Assembly (NCBI GenBank): GCA_022842065.1
Contig: JALHQH010000006.1
Coordinates: 201,475-265,474 of the forward strand
DNA length: 64,000 bases
Source of the DNA: Caldilineaceae bacterium
GTDB lineage: Bacteria > Chloroflexota > Anaerolineae > Caldilineales > Caldilineaceae
Direction: 5' to 3'
Position 1 is the first letter of the stretch, and every line of letters starts with the position of its first letter. A program made the translations under genes and the position numbers. Of the stretch, positions 30,201 to 33,536 are shown piece after piece. The notes under the pieces are model-generated. The model was not told the origin of the DNA. It saw only the letters and a list, made by a program, of their open reading frames with translations, and made no database searches.

Positions 30201-32805
30201 CTACACGCCCAGCGCCAACTTCGCCGGCAGCGATGCCTTCCAATTCAGTGTGACCGATGGCACCACGAACGCCGCCCCCATGACGGTCACCCTCACCGTC
30301 GCGCCCGTGGCCGACGCACCGGTGGCGAACCACCAAGTGCACCAAACCGAGCAGGGCCGGCCATTCACCATCACCTTGATGGCCACCGACATTGACAGCA
30401 CGGTGCTCACCTACACCATTACCACGCACCCAAGCCACGGCAGCGTTGGGGCCATGATGCCCACGCCAATGGGTCAAAGCCTGATCTATACCCCGGCGGG
30501 GAGCTATCTTGGCAACGATGCAATCGGTTTCCTGGTCAGTGATGGCACATTGACTGCGACTGCAACCATCTCGATCACCATTACGGAGCGCAACCAGCCG
30601 CCGCTTGCCTATCCTGCGACCATCACGACCGTTGCCGAGAGCACCGTCAACATCACTCTCCGCGCCACTGATCCTGATGGTGATCCCCTAACCTATGCCA
30701 TGCTCGCGCAGCCTGCCGCCGGCACGTTGCGCGGCGTGTTGCCCAATCTCGTCTATGCACCGGCGGATGGCTTCAGCGGTTTTGATCACTTTACCTTCCA
30801 GGTGAGCGACGGCCGTAGCCAAGCGGCGGCGGCGATCTCGATTACAGTGCAATCGCTAAGCGCAACGCCCACCCCGACTGCCACCGTGACCGCCACTCCC
30901 ACCCCGACCGCGCAGACCGTTGCTACTGCGACCCCAACCGCCACCGCGACGAATAGTGCGGCAGCGACCCAGACCCCAACCCCAACCGCCACCGCGAACA
31001 GCGCGCCCACGAACACCGCGACTGCCACGGCGCTTGCGCTACCGACAAACACATCTACAGCGACGATCACACCAACGCCAACGGTGGTGGCGGCAACCAT
31101 GACGCCCACCCCAACCCTAACGGCCACTACCGTCACCGCGCCAACCAATACAGCCACCGCAACGGCGACGGGGGTTAGCGCGCCAACCACTACCCCCTCG
31201 GCAACCGCAACGCCGACCGCGGCAGCAACCAGCCCGGCCATGACCACAACGCCAACTGCCACAGCGACCGCAACCTCAACAGTAGTCAACGCAACGTTGA
31301 CGCCGACCCCAACTACAACTGCTGTGAGCACACCGACCAGTGTACCCACAGCGACGCTCACGCCAACACCGACTGCGGTGGCGGTTACGACGACGCCGTC
31401 CCCAACCGCCACGACGGTTAGTGGGCCAACCATGACCCCGACCGTAACAGCAACGACAGTGGTCACAGCCACCAGCACACCGACGGCAACCGGCACCACC
31501 GGGATGACCAACACACCTACGGCGACCAGCACGCCCACGCTAGGTGTCATTGCAACTGATACGCCGGCGGCAACGGGGACGGCAACGGAAAGTGCGCTGC
31601 CGACAAACACACCACCAAGTACACCGACGGTGCGCCCAACAGTAACAGCGCCCGCGCCCTTGACGGCAACGACGACCAGCACCGCGACTGCCACACCGAC
31701 CGTGGCCTTGACGACTGCGCCAACGGCAATGACGACCAGCACCGCGACTGCCACACCAACATTGACGCCGACGACAACCCAATTGCCAACCGCGACTACG
31801 ACTGCGCTTACCGCGACGAGCACGGCAACTGAAATGGCACTGCCAACGGCAACCCCCACACCGATATTACCCGTGACAGCAACAGTATCGCCAACTGTGA
31901 CAGCTATGCCAACCGTCAGCGCAACGGCGACGGCGACGGCACCCCCTATATCGACCGCGACGGCAACCACCACATCGACCGCAACCTTGCTTGCGACGCC
32001 AACGGCGACTGCAACCGCAACTGCGCTTCCTGCAACGAGCACGCCAATGCCAACCGCCATCGCAACAGCAACGGCGATAACCGAACCTGGCCTACCGACG
32101 CCCACGGCGACATTGCTGCCGACCGATCCGATTGCGCTGGATCTGGCGCTCACACTTGGTATTGGGGGTATCGAACCACAGTGTACCGACCGCGCCCAAT
32201 TTAAGGTACCACGCGAGACCGCGGTGGTTTACTGTTACACTGTCCACAACCAGACGCCGCTGACACAGACAATCCACACGTTGACAGACAGCCATTGGGG
32301 GCTATTACTTGACCGGGCACCGCTACTGCTGGGGCCAGGGCAAAGTTATCAATATGTCATCTCGCACACCGTGACCGCAGGCACCACCCATGTCGCCAGT
32401 TGGATGGCTGAGCCACAACTGCAACTGCTGGCGCGCCGCGCCTTGGGGGCCAGCAAAGATCTAACGCTGCGGTTGCCGACCAGGCGTCCCTGGTTGACCC
32501 TGGTGAATCGCTGGCGCGACGCGGTTGATCTGCTCACGAATCCGGTACTAGTCGAAGTTTCGACCGATGCCGATGACCAGGATGGCGACAACATTCCCGA
32601 CAACCTGGAGCGTGCCGCGGACCTGGATCGCGATAATATCCCCAACTTCCTGGATGCCGATGCCGATGGCGACGGCGCACCGGATCTGTGGGAAGGGACC
32701 GCGGATCGCGATCGCGATGAACGACCGGATTATCTCGATCCCGATACCTGGCCGCTGGAACCCACAGGGATCGACCAACTCTATTTGCCGATGATCATGC
32801 GGTAA
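9247..32805 (+). CDS. Giant 7,852-residue modular cell-surface protein
   Basis: One open frame with no break. A signal peptide (about residues 1-28, ending LQA) is followed by a ~280-residue N-terminal domain and two membrane segments (about 311-357). Then come TSP3-like Asp-rich Ca-binding repeats (about 445-570), a long region of unknown fold with a hydrophobic stretch (about 1253-1330), and more TSP3-like repeats (about 1570-1710). Five LamG/concanavalin-like modules (about 1815-3310) with Ig-like linkers follow, then DUF11 modules (about 3578-3678 and 4087-4210) and five CSLREA/beta-helix units (about 3683-6030). The rest is a He_PIG-like module, twelve tandem-95 cadherin-like repeats (about 6130-7204), a Thr/Pro/Ala-rich stalk (about 7205-7620), and a C-terminal domain with TSP3-like repeats ending LYLPMIMR. 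AAGGA lies 6 nt before the ATG. It is probably an adhesin or sheath component binding glycans and calcium. No catalytic site is recognised. Confidence 0.9.
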   Translation: MPRIIIPHRFVAFLLILVVLLVALPLQARTMPITDAQRLQQAWRMATAIGRFHYQTAARQSTHPTVSLKNAGRQVKTKQFRVEGEINLPQRQMKLQLHSGQGSQARVTELKVEDGQAFGRLDAHAEWTPLDQSTDLFAPGGDPLGFLAAAENIQSERFSEQSLDLPISQSPNDLLEQALPPAYLATLTRYTFDLNGVKYAEYMRVQMEEALRRKGELPNKVNLAPVRAYVDMTGRGEIWVNAEGLPVRQVIQMHFPPEKGAGEWVEAAIATNFRNWQPDASSAISQFWQAPTLLLNDPLAAVGVTPQALQRFSLLLGFTLLLVGFATLLIRYRRSSRLYGALAASIIGSMVVIPLLDAQQIYAFSERQQIKANTQSAEKAAQDQLEAAQNDQSGRTFNPELNPLEVDYATRNTNHESRGGLQGANYESPNHPIAQSPLSSTCDLALDTDCDDDGLSNEAEIYKLGTSPYAVDSDGDYISDATEVKGFTFNGKRWYLDPLNPDSNGDGQLDSLECPGLNDINATTGMLDATYSLTACQNSDAAGTNSDTTPDVFDFDNDGDGVPDKVDGAPYSVVGNTSSGLTEGKLDFNLNFTGAAKPIFVDFTVRPTNADHLWQSYNVLDWPTNDSEGQITRVHDTTYADLDSYSSVTNADNGDMMLIPLLEFEITYDAANPAAGLPISGTYDAVGIHDFSDLAWLDRAALDELGISVNQGETDQSLLLWVPLSLMQDEVGDTPVAWQGRMLYRPLAGLNNLGHDQTVRLIWMVQALTDSCDAANASTSSASGLTSAELVEAWCADQANWTTKASVIQTYYEDFYLTSLNVREDHGAKVAIIAEPANVGNTNYDDQLWHLADTLQSALIGAQAKSNGDRFTVSDIGAYLSTWGVGDLAVSNYTLANELALAKVASTYSTDALNQSFTGASQGASATLLFAGEERARLGGLSDGGAISNGNRVVLDLASKPLKTLAALRWAPYTYQGAGVWNSLDVATYLEQLERTSGVPNLPLVFTNSQLDLLVAGETISDYAQVRAGAVQLAQSYYLALHLGLTQVVAENGQRFGAATLGNYTLGSTQPATTIVAGLVDEIQGYYANLSLVKALTTSTSPTITTANSLAASFAVSFSAILEALGTAAQGTASSALTLALGELRDYYKTASLSTSKFTNVTGLTALAWASTATYFANLDLNAVGVDWGDVVGVTYTAALVAYAIHEVKGAIAASIAYNTAIARAQFAALQPNGATTALTYAADAGDVVKSNLKWSVILLVISIAIAWTIFAVGTYQNDLQRHAAIAQAVADTIVAVIMAVIGAIPVAGWIIMAVVGLISGLMMAACAIYNAAADKNIAAGGDVDRFVCNGLSGTLSTALVYAIYDQYIVADLNDADRLDIVMKAPILTQKVRDNGYIVGNEIALGAAITNTITQAEFNGLGAATADTFGWDVEDLLQKSTFVYTLQTSATDHESGLSAGEVAWDKIRGGDFPQYRANLTADYALPLRTAGINQSTHLYLTESFRLPTLECWGFLVQGCSHNDYADSTHMDLGDDFIFDVLPATFDGFLALRAGKQGGYYQAWDARFPALQDADGDGLLSKKYAGADPNDSTWDADGDGLSDFWELENRFNPTVSDYDNDGLSDYWEAFYQTNPLLADSDNDGLTDDKEFFHANTPNAYVKDNSLWTGGWTIVYGYNGATRLQTLVTADPNDSDSDDDTILDRHEFIYGYNPNLPSVRNVLSLDAQVSDSVVAPGATFGYTATVKNELDNRVANGLLQAEFPVDTVQKTQVIGTLLPNAAATLNGSLTAPTVSATTAASVTIRAGAIIEDVNTGRALWLHMNEAANATAFADDAQSDNGPHNATCVSASAACPSANGSYLTFDGANDRLTIPHDNELNLNIFTLSLWVKQDVSRAQSLFAKGTTGLNLSVDAAGKLRVAFNRGDCSTAVSLLSTSVLAVGSWQNVVVAANGSTLALYFNGVQQASTNVGSVCANNSPITLGSNSSGNYLDGALDEVELYTDGKTAEEVATLSQKPVFYSSSYRVVPNTTYARPDESDYSAATIHCETNATTDFDCPVEEPGIAGDAFVFNQQHGLKVTGSDVTDLSALNDTFSMSLWVYPEQGYTPDDEHLNHFGQLILGNDEAGYNKAYPSLYIKERHLIMRFGHAAGNGYCEATVDYFFDFDRWQYVTVVFDGTQFNVYKNGALKNRVTGTNCAGKQLYPEADFYIGNGRSAALYFTQFETDNDPINDEGFLWSEDTQRDNGYGAPELVWESAWHDLDSNDTLAINEWAVNTKPTLSYSMCNADQNPAEQGCHGDNEYFTLNGSSERVRTVNFYDPLGIMTRERWHNAHGDGSGDARTWDGYLTYKLYNDGFKGKLDEIKIYRTVLNDAAISTAYASSVRSLTLTFDEAPGQDIFRDHSGNDYNGNCAALACPDSGIPGRDNQAARFDGGVADDDGNDGVADYITLDNAQKLGIKDGSFTVLAWIKPDTISGLDTVLGADAGATNNGLGLLLNNGKPTFSFVNNDTASATTLATGKWTHLAWRYDKNAQEQAIFINGVLDVAQTGKPPMTGATLVRVGRARFDNYFDGLIDQVVIVKDALTTAEIQAIMHEAPLLNLHLDEDLATTTFTNDSPISASPTCVGTACPTAGSKGQVREAPIFDGNDLLTTNITGTVSNARKISVGLWVKPAQQKNSAQFLFKSGPVNLFLQPNSSTLGVETGYYHYCGFDNSADFTAGLLANQWNHVMVTLNEIPGSHDTYPSVKVAVYINGVYVTGGNKAIACTKVSTISLGQNFEGSLDEVVFYDSVLSAETVAAHYEYQSTWYDLSYQQLVTVDVDAPLAEIALDADYLSYASHWLTINALDASSRVQSVAIQLTRPDGTLVTSSAIQSDGSVNSGAWLYEFIPSGEGDYTLQATVTDQVGNRTIVSRTFGVDSRAPEIALHEGDDTLTTSSTDDDSAFSSVARNRSLAFSPLAAESADRVLALTGVVSDVNGLTNSGVNTPTVAIYLYDWQGAAVEGARDADLTINPDGTLGEWAVDYPFNVAAYGVYTVAAYIADNVGNFLTTTVGTVTVDDYGPTGDIALTSRVISEAVGTLEGVITDIPYATAGKLLHLHFEEHSGASEFSDSARGHFTATCPSPSAGTGNPACPSTSSGHAGRAVSFDGSNDLLTIANQIDLEPGAMTLLAWVKPGWNAGAKGYNPNILGMGDSPSSGYRWQLADNYGSMIFDNGSTTQALPMNLAANTWQHLALVHDGVTWTGYVDGIPVGVITQSVGSLAGLDLHIGAATSSAGFFQGLLDEVAIYNRALSSKELYDIAHPLATAVTTAEIRFRHAKDGDQGEIEGDWLPLTFADPGTANYVTWQYPLPSGLEGPYKIDLKAVDQIGNASYIPNVWFGEIDTVAPTLHFTYTVLGNGYTQVGCTVADYNLNKNGVSCPLLPLTEVYEARDWFTDRFGVYTKTVALTSDPQTVAASGSTDPVTFTACDLLGHCVAQTITPTVPSDVSAILSPGAANSYTTLAPLTLAGFAASNSEVRSVVVTINDTVIYSTTYTSGITNTTWSTDWTPRAGTYRVEATMTNGLGQQISDPVATVLTFVAPNLTIRKSVTPTSGLRAGDPITYTVVVGNNGSAAASGVILTDTLPAAVSGTGLNRTVDLAVGEMLTYTMPATVLASTNGIVTNTATISHTWQREQSSASFIRCDDSLVTNANDSGPGSLRQAISDACTNDAVIRFADDYQIYLNSTLAINKSLTIDGTGRAITVSGDAGNDGTRNVRVFNIGASGVVTLTHLTVVSGTAPSGGGIGNDGVLTILDSHFTDNYATNGAVGGGAIYTNKVLTVLRSTFVDNQAARFGGAIFVRGRAEVRNSTLTGNRAPDGSGIRNSGVLTLTNVTAVAGGSLYNWFGRAHLYNSIIANNAQPDCTNYTNGTVAGNINNLIETGNCITPTTSAQGLGAFGDYGGATHTIPLLPGSPALHGGDTATCEPTDQRGLARVGRCDIGAFESQGFTLTLTAGDNQRTLIGTPFGQGLGFTVAARASREPISGGMVRLLVPSSGASLGDTRNLPIDSTGVVSATVFANQLVGGYAVTATVGAPDNNPVLTFANLSPDLTIRQTMTPTAVVGGDLITYTLAFANEGDLSAGNVTITDILPSAVSVQQVISSGDVSVTRSSDAGTEIFTIADLAVGQAGLITLTGKLSPTVTTGELLVNRATIGWPQNEAEMSNNQSAVSPTIPCQGAIIVTNGNDRGAGSLRQALANLCAGGTITFAGDTTIYLDSLLALDKTLTIDGGSHAVTVSGDSGHDGDPDVQLFNISASGVVTLSNLSVVSGTAPLGGGIYNAGTLTLHALTLADHVGRDNGGALYNVGRATVDQTTVANNQSVNNGTIYNGGMLTVTHSTLAANHARRGGGIYNATSHATTVMNSTFGGNRAQEGGGIHNRGLLTVTNSTFAENSGYGSSIHNWNGTLQLVNSLLTGTCINQGTLAVSINNFVTDGGCGAVYSGTAYLSRLGDYGGPSTSAGPARQTFALLPGSPAIDRGDAAYCETTDQRGLGRKGTCDIGAFESQGFTLHYAGGSNQAAAALATFSTPLALTITANADNEPVAGGGILFTAPASGPSLSPTSITGRTTADGAAITVMANRVVGSYVVTATANGVTATAPITFALTNNVCDGVIVRNTNDRGVGSLRQAIDTVCTDGVITFDQDYTIHLSSTLALSRAVTIDGTGHQIIVSGDRNGDGSPDVQPFSIGASGIVTLTQLSVMNGTANNGSALANRGTLVLDTVTLANNDASASGTTNLGTLYNEGTLTVKNSTFAHNESYRGGGIYHATGTAHVVNSTFADNIASEGGGIYNHSALTVINSTFSNNSSSSGESYVNKGTLALINTLHNGKSLTISNCQGNTPVQRSNNRSNDTTCGSDAISFSLQVLGLGDYGGTATGTATTVATAAIQGGSSAINAGNVTYCPTRDQRGRPRLGRCDIGAVEWQGYRLAGSGGDSQRAGLNNGFAAPLQVTMTAVESFDSVPSGQTIYFNAPGAGASLSTPTFSVTTNSSKVGSATVSANGINGTYLVTATASTVITPLLFTLTNDCRGAVVTNANDTGYGSLRQALNDICPGGTITFAEDQTIYLESTLVVSKTATIDGRGHAITVSGDSGNDGDRDVRVFAIGAGGVVTLSHLSLVSGTVASEQGAGILNDGVLTLLASTVADNRVTGAGAGAGLANNGTLMIVNSSLIDNAAADGSGGGGLTNGGTATIVNSTFSGNTTATAGGAIHNTSALTITNGTLAGNGAAGSGSGIYNSGALALRNTISANSTTGSDCVDVGTLVSNSHNLIEDNSCNPAHSGDPWLSNLGNYGGETATFALLPGSLALDGGAAATCPATDQRGESRVGICDLGATEAQGFAMILRSGNQQSANHDANFAQPLQVSLVASDTNLSLSDQVITFTAPITGATLANHEFTLVTDESGTVAAAVTANRGVGTYGVVATAFGFTTPVTFTLTNLDCYAQLVTNANDSGPGSLRWAVADACDTGAITFADDYTIYLNSTITTSKNITISGADHAITVSGDSDNDGSNDVRPFQIEAAGVVTMLDLRIVNGNATGFDLNGRGGAILNQGMLTLAGMTLANNQSNNDGGALANYGTLALNDSTLQNNRTDNYGGGLFNASGATLTILNSEVISNSSQHGAGVFSEGAFTVAKTLIAENGASTSSGMGGGIVSFGDTAITESTIISNAAAMGGGLLVSGGAAVISHTIFADNLATDEGGAISSDSSLTLVNSTINRNRVESSNPDPADYIQGGGGISSIGRDTLINSTISGNTATINGVGANGGGLLHAGAPGELDPQASTLTLVNTIIANNSAGGDCVVIDGAPVDDLGHNLIGDGAAVGDGGCVGNATTFSGEPWLAPWGYYGGESPTNALLPNSPAINGGDAAYCPLVDQRGLARFGVCDIGAFESQGFTLTLSGGDNQSTQINQPFATPLQVTVHANDPNVAVGADQLVSFSAPNSPAWASLVTSSFTATTDSTGLATISVTANAIIGTYGVTATVNNGVNDLTFALRNRRHNNAPAFAVVADQMISETFTLDFAIAAVDPDNDALTFALLDAPPGAAIVGESGRFTWTPTFDQGPGRYPITVTVTDNDAPALSDRTVFTVTVLDLPLTYDQAVATAEGQALTIELLVASANASLTYSYTVPSHGLLSGVAPNLIYTPFDDYVGSDSFTFFISDGILTSTVATVAITVNPVNRAPTATGQAVSAAEETALPITLEAQDEDSDPLTYTVTSAVRNGLLGGLAPNLIYTPTVDFVGEDHFGFIVSDGLLDSDAVTVTITVNAVDDTPTAQGQQISTAEETPRAITLQGSDVDSDLLTYRIVATPDHGELGGIAPNLIYTPATNFTGADALLFNIDDGTSNSATARVAISVTAVNDPPQADSDTLTTAEDESVALLLWADDPEADALSYVVITPPQHGVLGGIAPNLLYTPTANYHGSDALTFKANDGAADSPTATLSITVAPRNDAPTVADQSINSTEDAVVEIILNGADLDGDELTYVVVDAPTHGTVGGVAPRLFYTPTADYQGNDSFTVVANDGTADGVPATVALTITAVNDQPRALPQTLNADEDQSVAITLAGSDVDGDALTFALVTPPAHGVLDGIAPDLIYTPHPDFHGDDAFTFTVNDGTADPTTARISITVAAVNDLPLAAAQAITTSEEMTVAITLTPSDADGDALTYLVGTLRRGTLAGNAPHLIYTPAADFAGTDLFTYTVNDGNDSALTVPITLTVMPIDDAPRAVNQAVTTSEDQGVALTLRGVDVDSHSLTYTVATPPQQGTLTGVPPQVIYTPKANYHGPDVFTFMVSDGVNPAPTATVTITVAAVNDRPLAATQAVAISEEQPISLTLTGSDADSDALTYMVLAQPAHGTLGGIAPALRYTPTADFSGTDRFTFGVSDGISDSLAAVVTVTVEPVNDAPLAAGQNVTTTEDNAVAITLSAADRDADPLNYLLLSQPQHGILRGLAPTLIYTPSANFAGSDAFQFSVTDGTTNAAPMTVTLTVAPVADAPVANHQVHQTEQGRPFTITLMATDIDSTVLTYTITTHPSHGSVGAMMPTPMGQSLIYTPAGSYLGNDAIGFLVSDGTLTATATISITITERNQPPLAYPATITTVAESTVNITLRATDPDGDPLTYAMLAQPAAGTLRGVLPNLVYAPADGFSGFDHFTFQVSDGRSQAAAAISITVQSLSATPTPTATVTATPTPTAQTVATATPTATATNSAAATQTPTPTATANSAPTNTATATALALPTNTSTATITPTPTVVAATMTPTPTLTATTVTAPTNTATATATGVSAPTTTPSATATPTAAATSPAMTTTPTATATATSTVVNATLTPTPTTTAVSTPTSVPTATLTPTPTAVAVTTTPSPTATTVSGPTMTPTVTATTVVTATSTPTATGTTGMTNTPTATSTPTLGVIATDTPAATGTATESALPTNTPPSTPTVRPTVTAPAPLTATTTSTATATPTVALTTAPTAMTTSTATATPTLTPTTTQLPTATTTALTATSTATEMALPTATPTPILPVTATVSPTVTAMPTVSATATATAPPISTATATTTSTATLLATPTATATATALPATSTPMPTAIATATAITEPGLPTPTATLLPTDPIALDLALTLGIGGIEPQCTDRAQFKVPRETAVVYCYTVHNQTPLTQTIHTLTDSHWGLLLDRAPLLLGPGQSYQYVISHTVTAGTTHVASWMAEPQLQLLARRALGASKDLTLRLPTRRPWLTLVNRWRDAVDLLTNPVLVEVSTDADDQDGDNIPDNLERAADLDRDNIPNFLDADADGDGAPDLWEGTADRDRDERPDYLDPDTWPLEPTGIDQLYLPMIMR
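9712..9770 (+). repeat. Palindrome plus octamer repeat translated inside the giant gene
   Basis: GAGCGATT/AATCGCTC (9712-9719, 9728-9735) is followed by degenerate octamers of the type AATCTCSC. It encodes the odd stretch LDLPISQSPNDLLE in the N-terminal domain, unlike its surroundings. It looks like an intergenic repeat that entered in frame. Confidence 0.55.
10466..10558 (+). repeat. Heptamer/octamer arrays translated inside the giant gene
   Basis: Tandem ACGCAAC and ACGAATC units (about 10469-10499), then CGAATTACGAATCACCC and AATC-type octamers (10517-10556), encode YATRNTNHESRGG and NYESPNHPIAQSP. The repeats match the style of intergenic arrays (compare 45288-45371). They separate the N-terminal membrane part from the first TSP3-like block. 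Confidence 0.6.
11575..11624 (+). repeat. 17-bp inverted repeat translated inside the giant gene
   Basis: GCTTCGACAAGCTCAGC (11575-11591) and its exact complement (11608-11624) encode ASTSSASGLTSAELVEA. The core CTTCGACAAGCTCAG recurs at 18641-18655 and, with one change, at 39677-39691. Confidence 0.7.
18603..18665 (+). repeat. Hairpin with conserved TTCGACAAGCTCA loop inside the giant gene
   Basis: CCAGCGTGCCC/GGGCACGCTGG arms (18631-18641, 18655-18665) enclose the 13-nt loop TTCGACAAGCTCA. A decayed copy, CCCTTCGCCAAGCGCAGGG, precedes it at 18603-18621. The insert is translated as CPSPSAGTGNPACPSTSSGHA within a LamG-type module, just before its conserved AVSFDGSND strand. Confidence 0.7.
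20293..27340 (+). repeat. Five CSLREA/beta-helix units within the giant gene
   Basis: Unit starts are near 20296, 21889, 23188, 24442 and 25681 (spacings about 1.24-1.6 kb). Each begins TNANDxGxGSLRQA, continues with an ITFADDxTIYLxST strand and TIDGxGHAITVSGDSGNDG, then rows of NSTFxxNxAxxGGGIYN rungs of a right-handed beta helix, and closes with DQRGLxRxGxCDIGAFESQGF plus an Ig-like module. A DUF11 module is inserted between the first two units. The repetition reflects internal duplication. Confidence 0.85.
27634..30858 (+). repeat. Twelve tandem-95 (cadherin-like) repeats within the giant gene
   Basis: Each repeat of about 85-95 residues has the pattern AxxQxxTTxEDxxxxITLxGxDxDxDxLTYxVxxxPxHGxLGGxAPxLIYTPxxxFxGxDxFTFxVxDG, followed by xTVTITVxxVND. 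Such modules form extended rods in bacterial adhesins, with Asp pairs placed to bind calcium. The central repeats are the most alike; the last two are divergent. Confidence 0.85.
30859..32110 (+). repeat. Thr/Pro/Ala low-complexity stalk within the giant gene
   Basis: About 417 residues made almost only of Thr, Ala and Pro with some Ser and Val, in irregular TPTPTATxT units. It resembles an O-glycosylated spacer between the rod and the C-terminal domain. The opposite strand reads open here only because of the skewed base use. Confidence 0.85.
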
Positions 32806-32833
32806 TTCATCCGCCTTGTACCGCCACGTTGTA

Positions 32834-32882
32834 CTGCCACGTTGCACTGGTTGCGAAGCACTCGACCAATGCAACGTGGCAG
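32834..32882 (+). terminator. 13-bp stem-loop after the giant gene
   Basis: CTGCCACGTTGCA (32834-32846) pairs exactly with TGCAACGTGGCAG (32870-32882), followed by CTTTCTCG. It lies about 30 nt after the stop and may stop or stabilise the 23.5-kb mRNA. The T-run is weak. Confidence 0.45.
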
Positions 32883-33030
32883 CTTTCTCGCTACTGATTC
32901 CACAGCCACCATGGCTTACATCCGCTTCATTGGCCTAGTACAGGGCTCCCCTATCCTGATTCTGTCCATTGTGCAGTATAGAAACGACAACAAATCCGTT
33001 ATTTTGCTGATGCTTTCTTATGCGCTACGT

Positions 33031-33437
33031 CGGAATCACCGCATTCAGAAGTTTGACAGCAATGGTGCCTACCTCATGCAATGGGCTCATTCGGGAGTGG
33101 CAATGGACAGTTTGTAAATCCCGTCGGCGTGGCAGTGGACAACAGCGGCCATGTGTATGTCACCGATAGCGGCAACCAACGTATCCAAAAGTTTGGGCCA
33201 GCTCGCCTGCGTAGCACGGCGATCCCGACGGCCACAGCAACCTTGCCTGCGACCAATGCGCAAATCAATCTGCGGCCCGATCAACCCGTGTCCACGCCCT
33301 TAACGACAAGCGGTGGCAGCCGGCTATACATCCAGGTTGCGGTGGGTACGGTCGATCAACCCACCACGCTGCTGCTCAACCAGCTTGACGCGCCGCAAAG
33401 CTTGCCGGAGACCCTGCACTTTGCCGGCCTATCATAA
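33031..33437 (+). pseudogene. Frameshifted NHL-repeat protein remnant
   Basis: The first part reads [18 protein letters not shown] up to about 33083. A +2 frame then continues [20 protein letters not shown], then [17 protein letters not shown]: together a textbook NHL beta-propeller repeat, broken by loss of one G near 33084. No start codon or signal peptide is linked to it. The tail ([20 protein letters not shown] to [11 protein letters not shown]) stops at 33437. It is probably the 3' end of a secreted NHL protein whose 5' part was lost. Upstream, 32890-33030 holds no recognisable gene; CTAGTACAGGG at 32935 resembles the ends of the elements at 42513-42814. Confidence 0.7.
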
Positions 33438-33444
33438 ATATTCG

Positions 33445-33482
33445 TTGACAATCTACGGGCAAAGTGTTAACCAGCCATTAAT
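33445..33482 (+). promoter_or_regulatory. Promoter/operator-like element of the MBL/sugar operon
   Basis: TTGACAATCT followed by AAAG, GTTAA, GCC and TTAA at the same spacing as in 3774-3811 (28 of 38 positions shared). It lies 55 bp before the MBL gene. The -10 is weak, so control by an activator or repressor is likely. Confidence 0.45.
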
Positions 33483-33536
33483 TGATGCAGCGTATCGTAG
33501 CAATAGCATAAAATCAAACCAACGGAGCATAGAACG

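Noticed and set aside
27634..30858. Repeats read as CRISPR or satellite DNA
   Set aside because: The period is about 270 bp and in frame; the repeats are protein tandem-95 modules.
30786..32153. Minus-strand open frame rich in Val/Ala/Gly (455 codons)
   Set aside because: It is the complement of the Thr/Pro/Ala repeat region; the regular V-A-V-G pattern follows from the repeated ACN/GCN/CCN codons.
32842..33117. Separate small protein-coding gene (91 codons) after the giant gene
   Set aside because: Only its end resembles a protein, and that part is the broken NHL repeat continued in the next frame.
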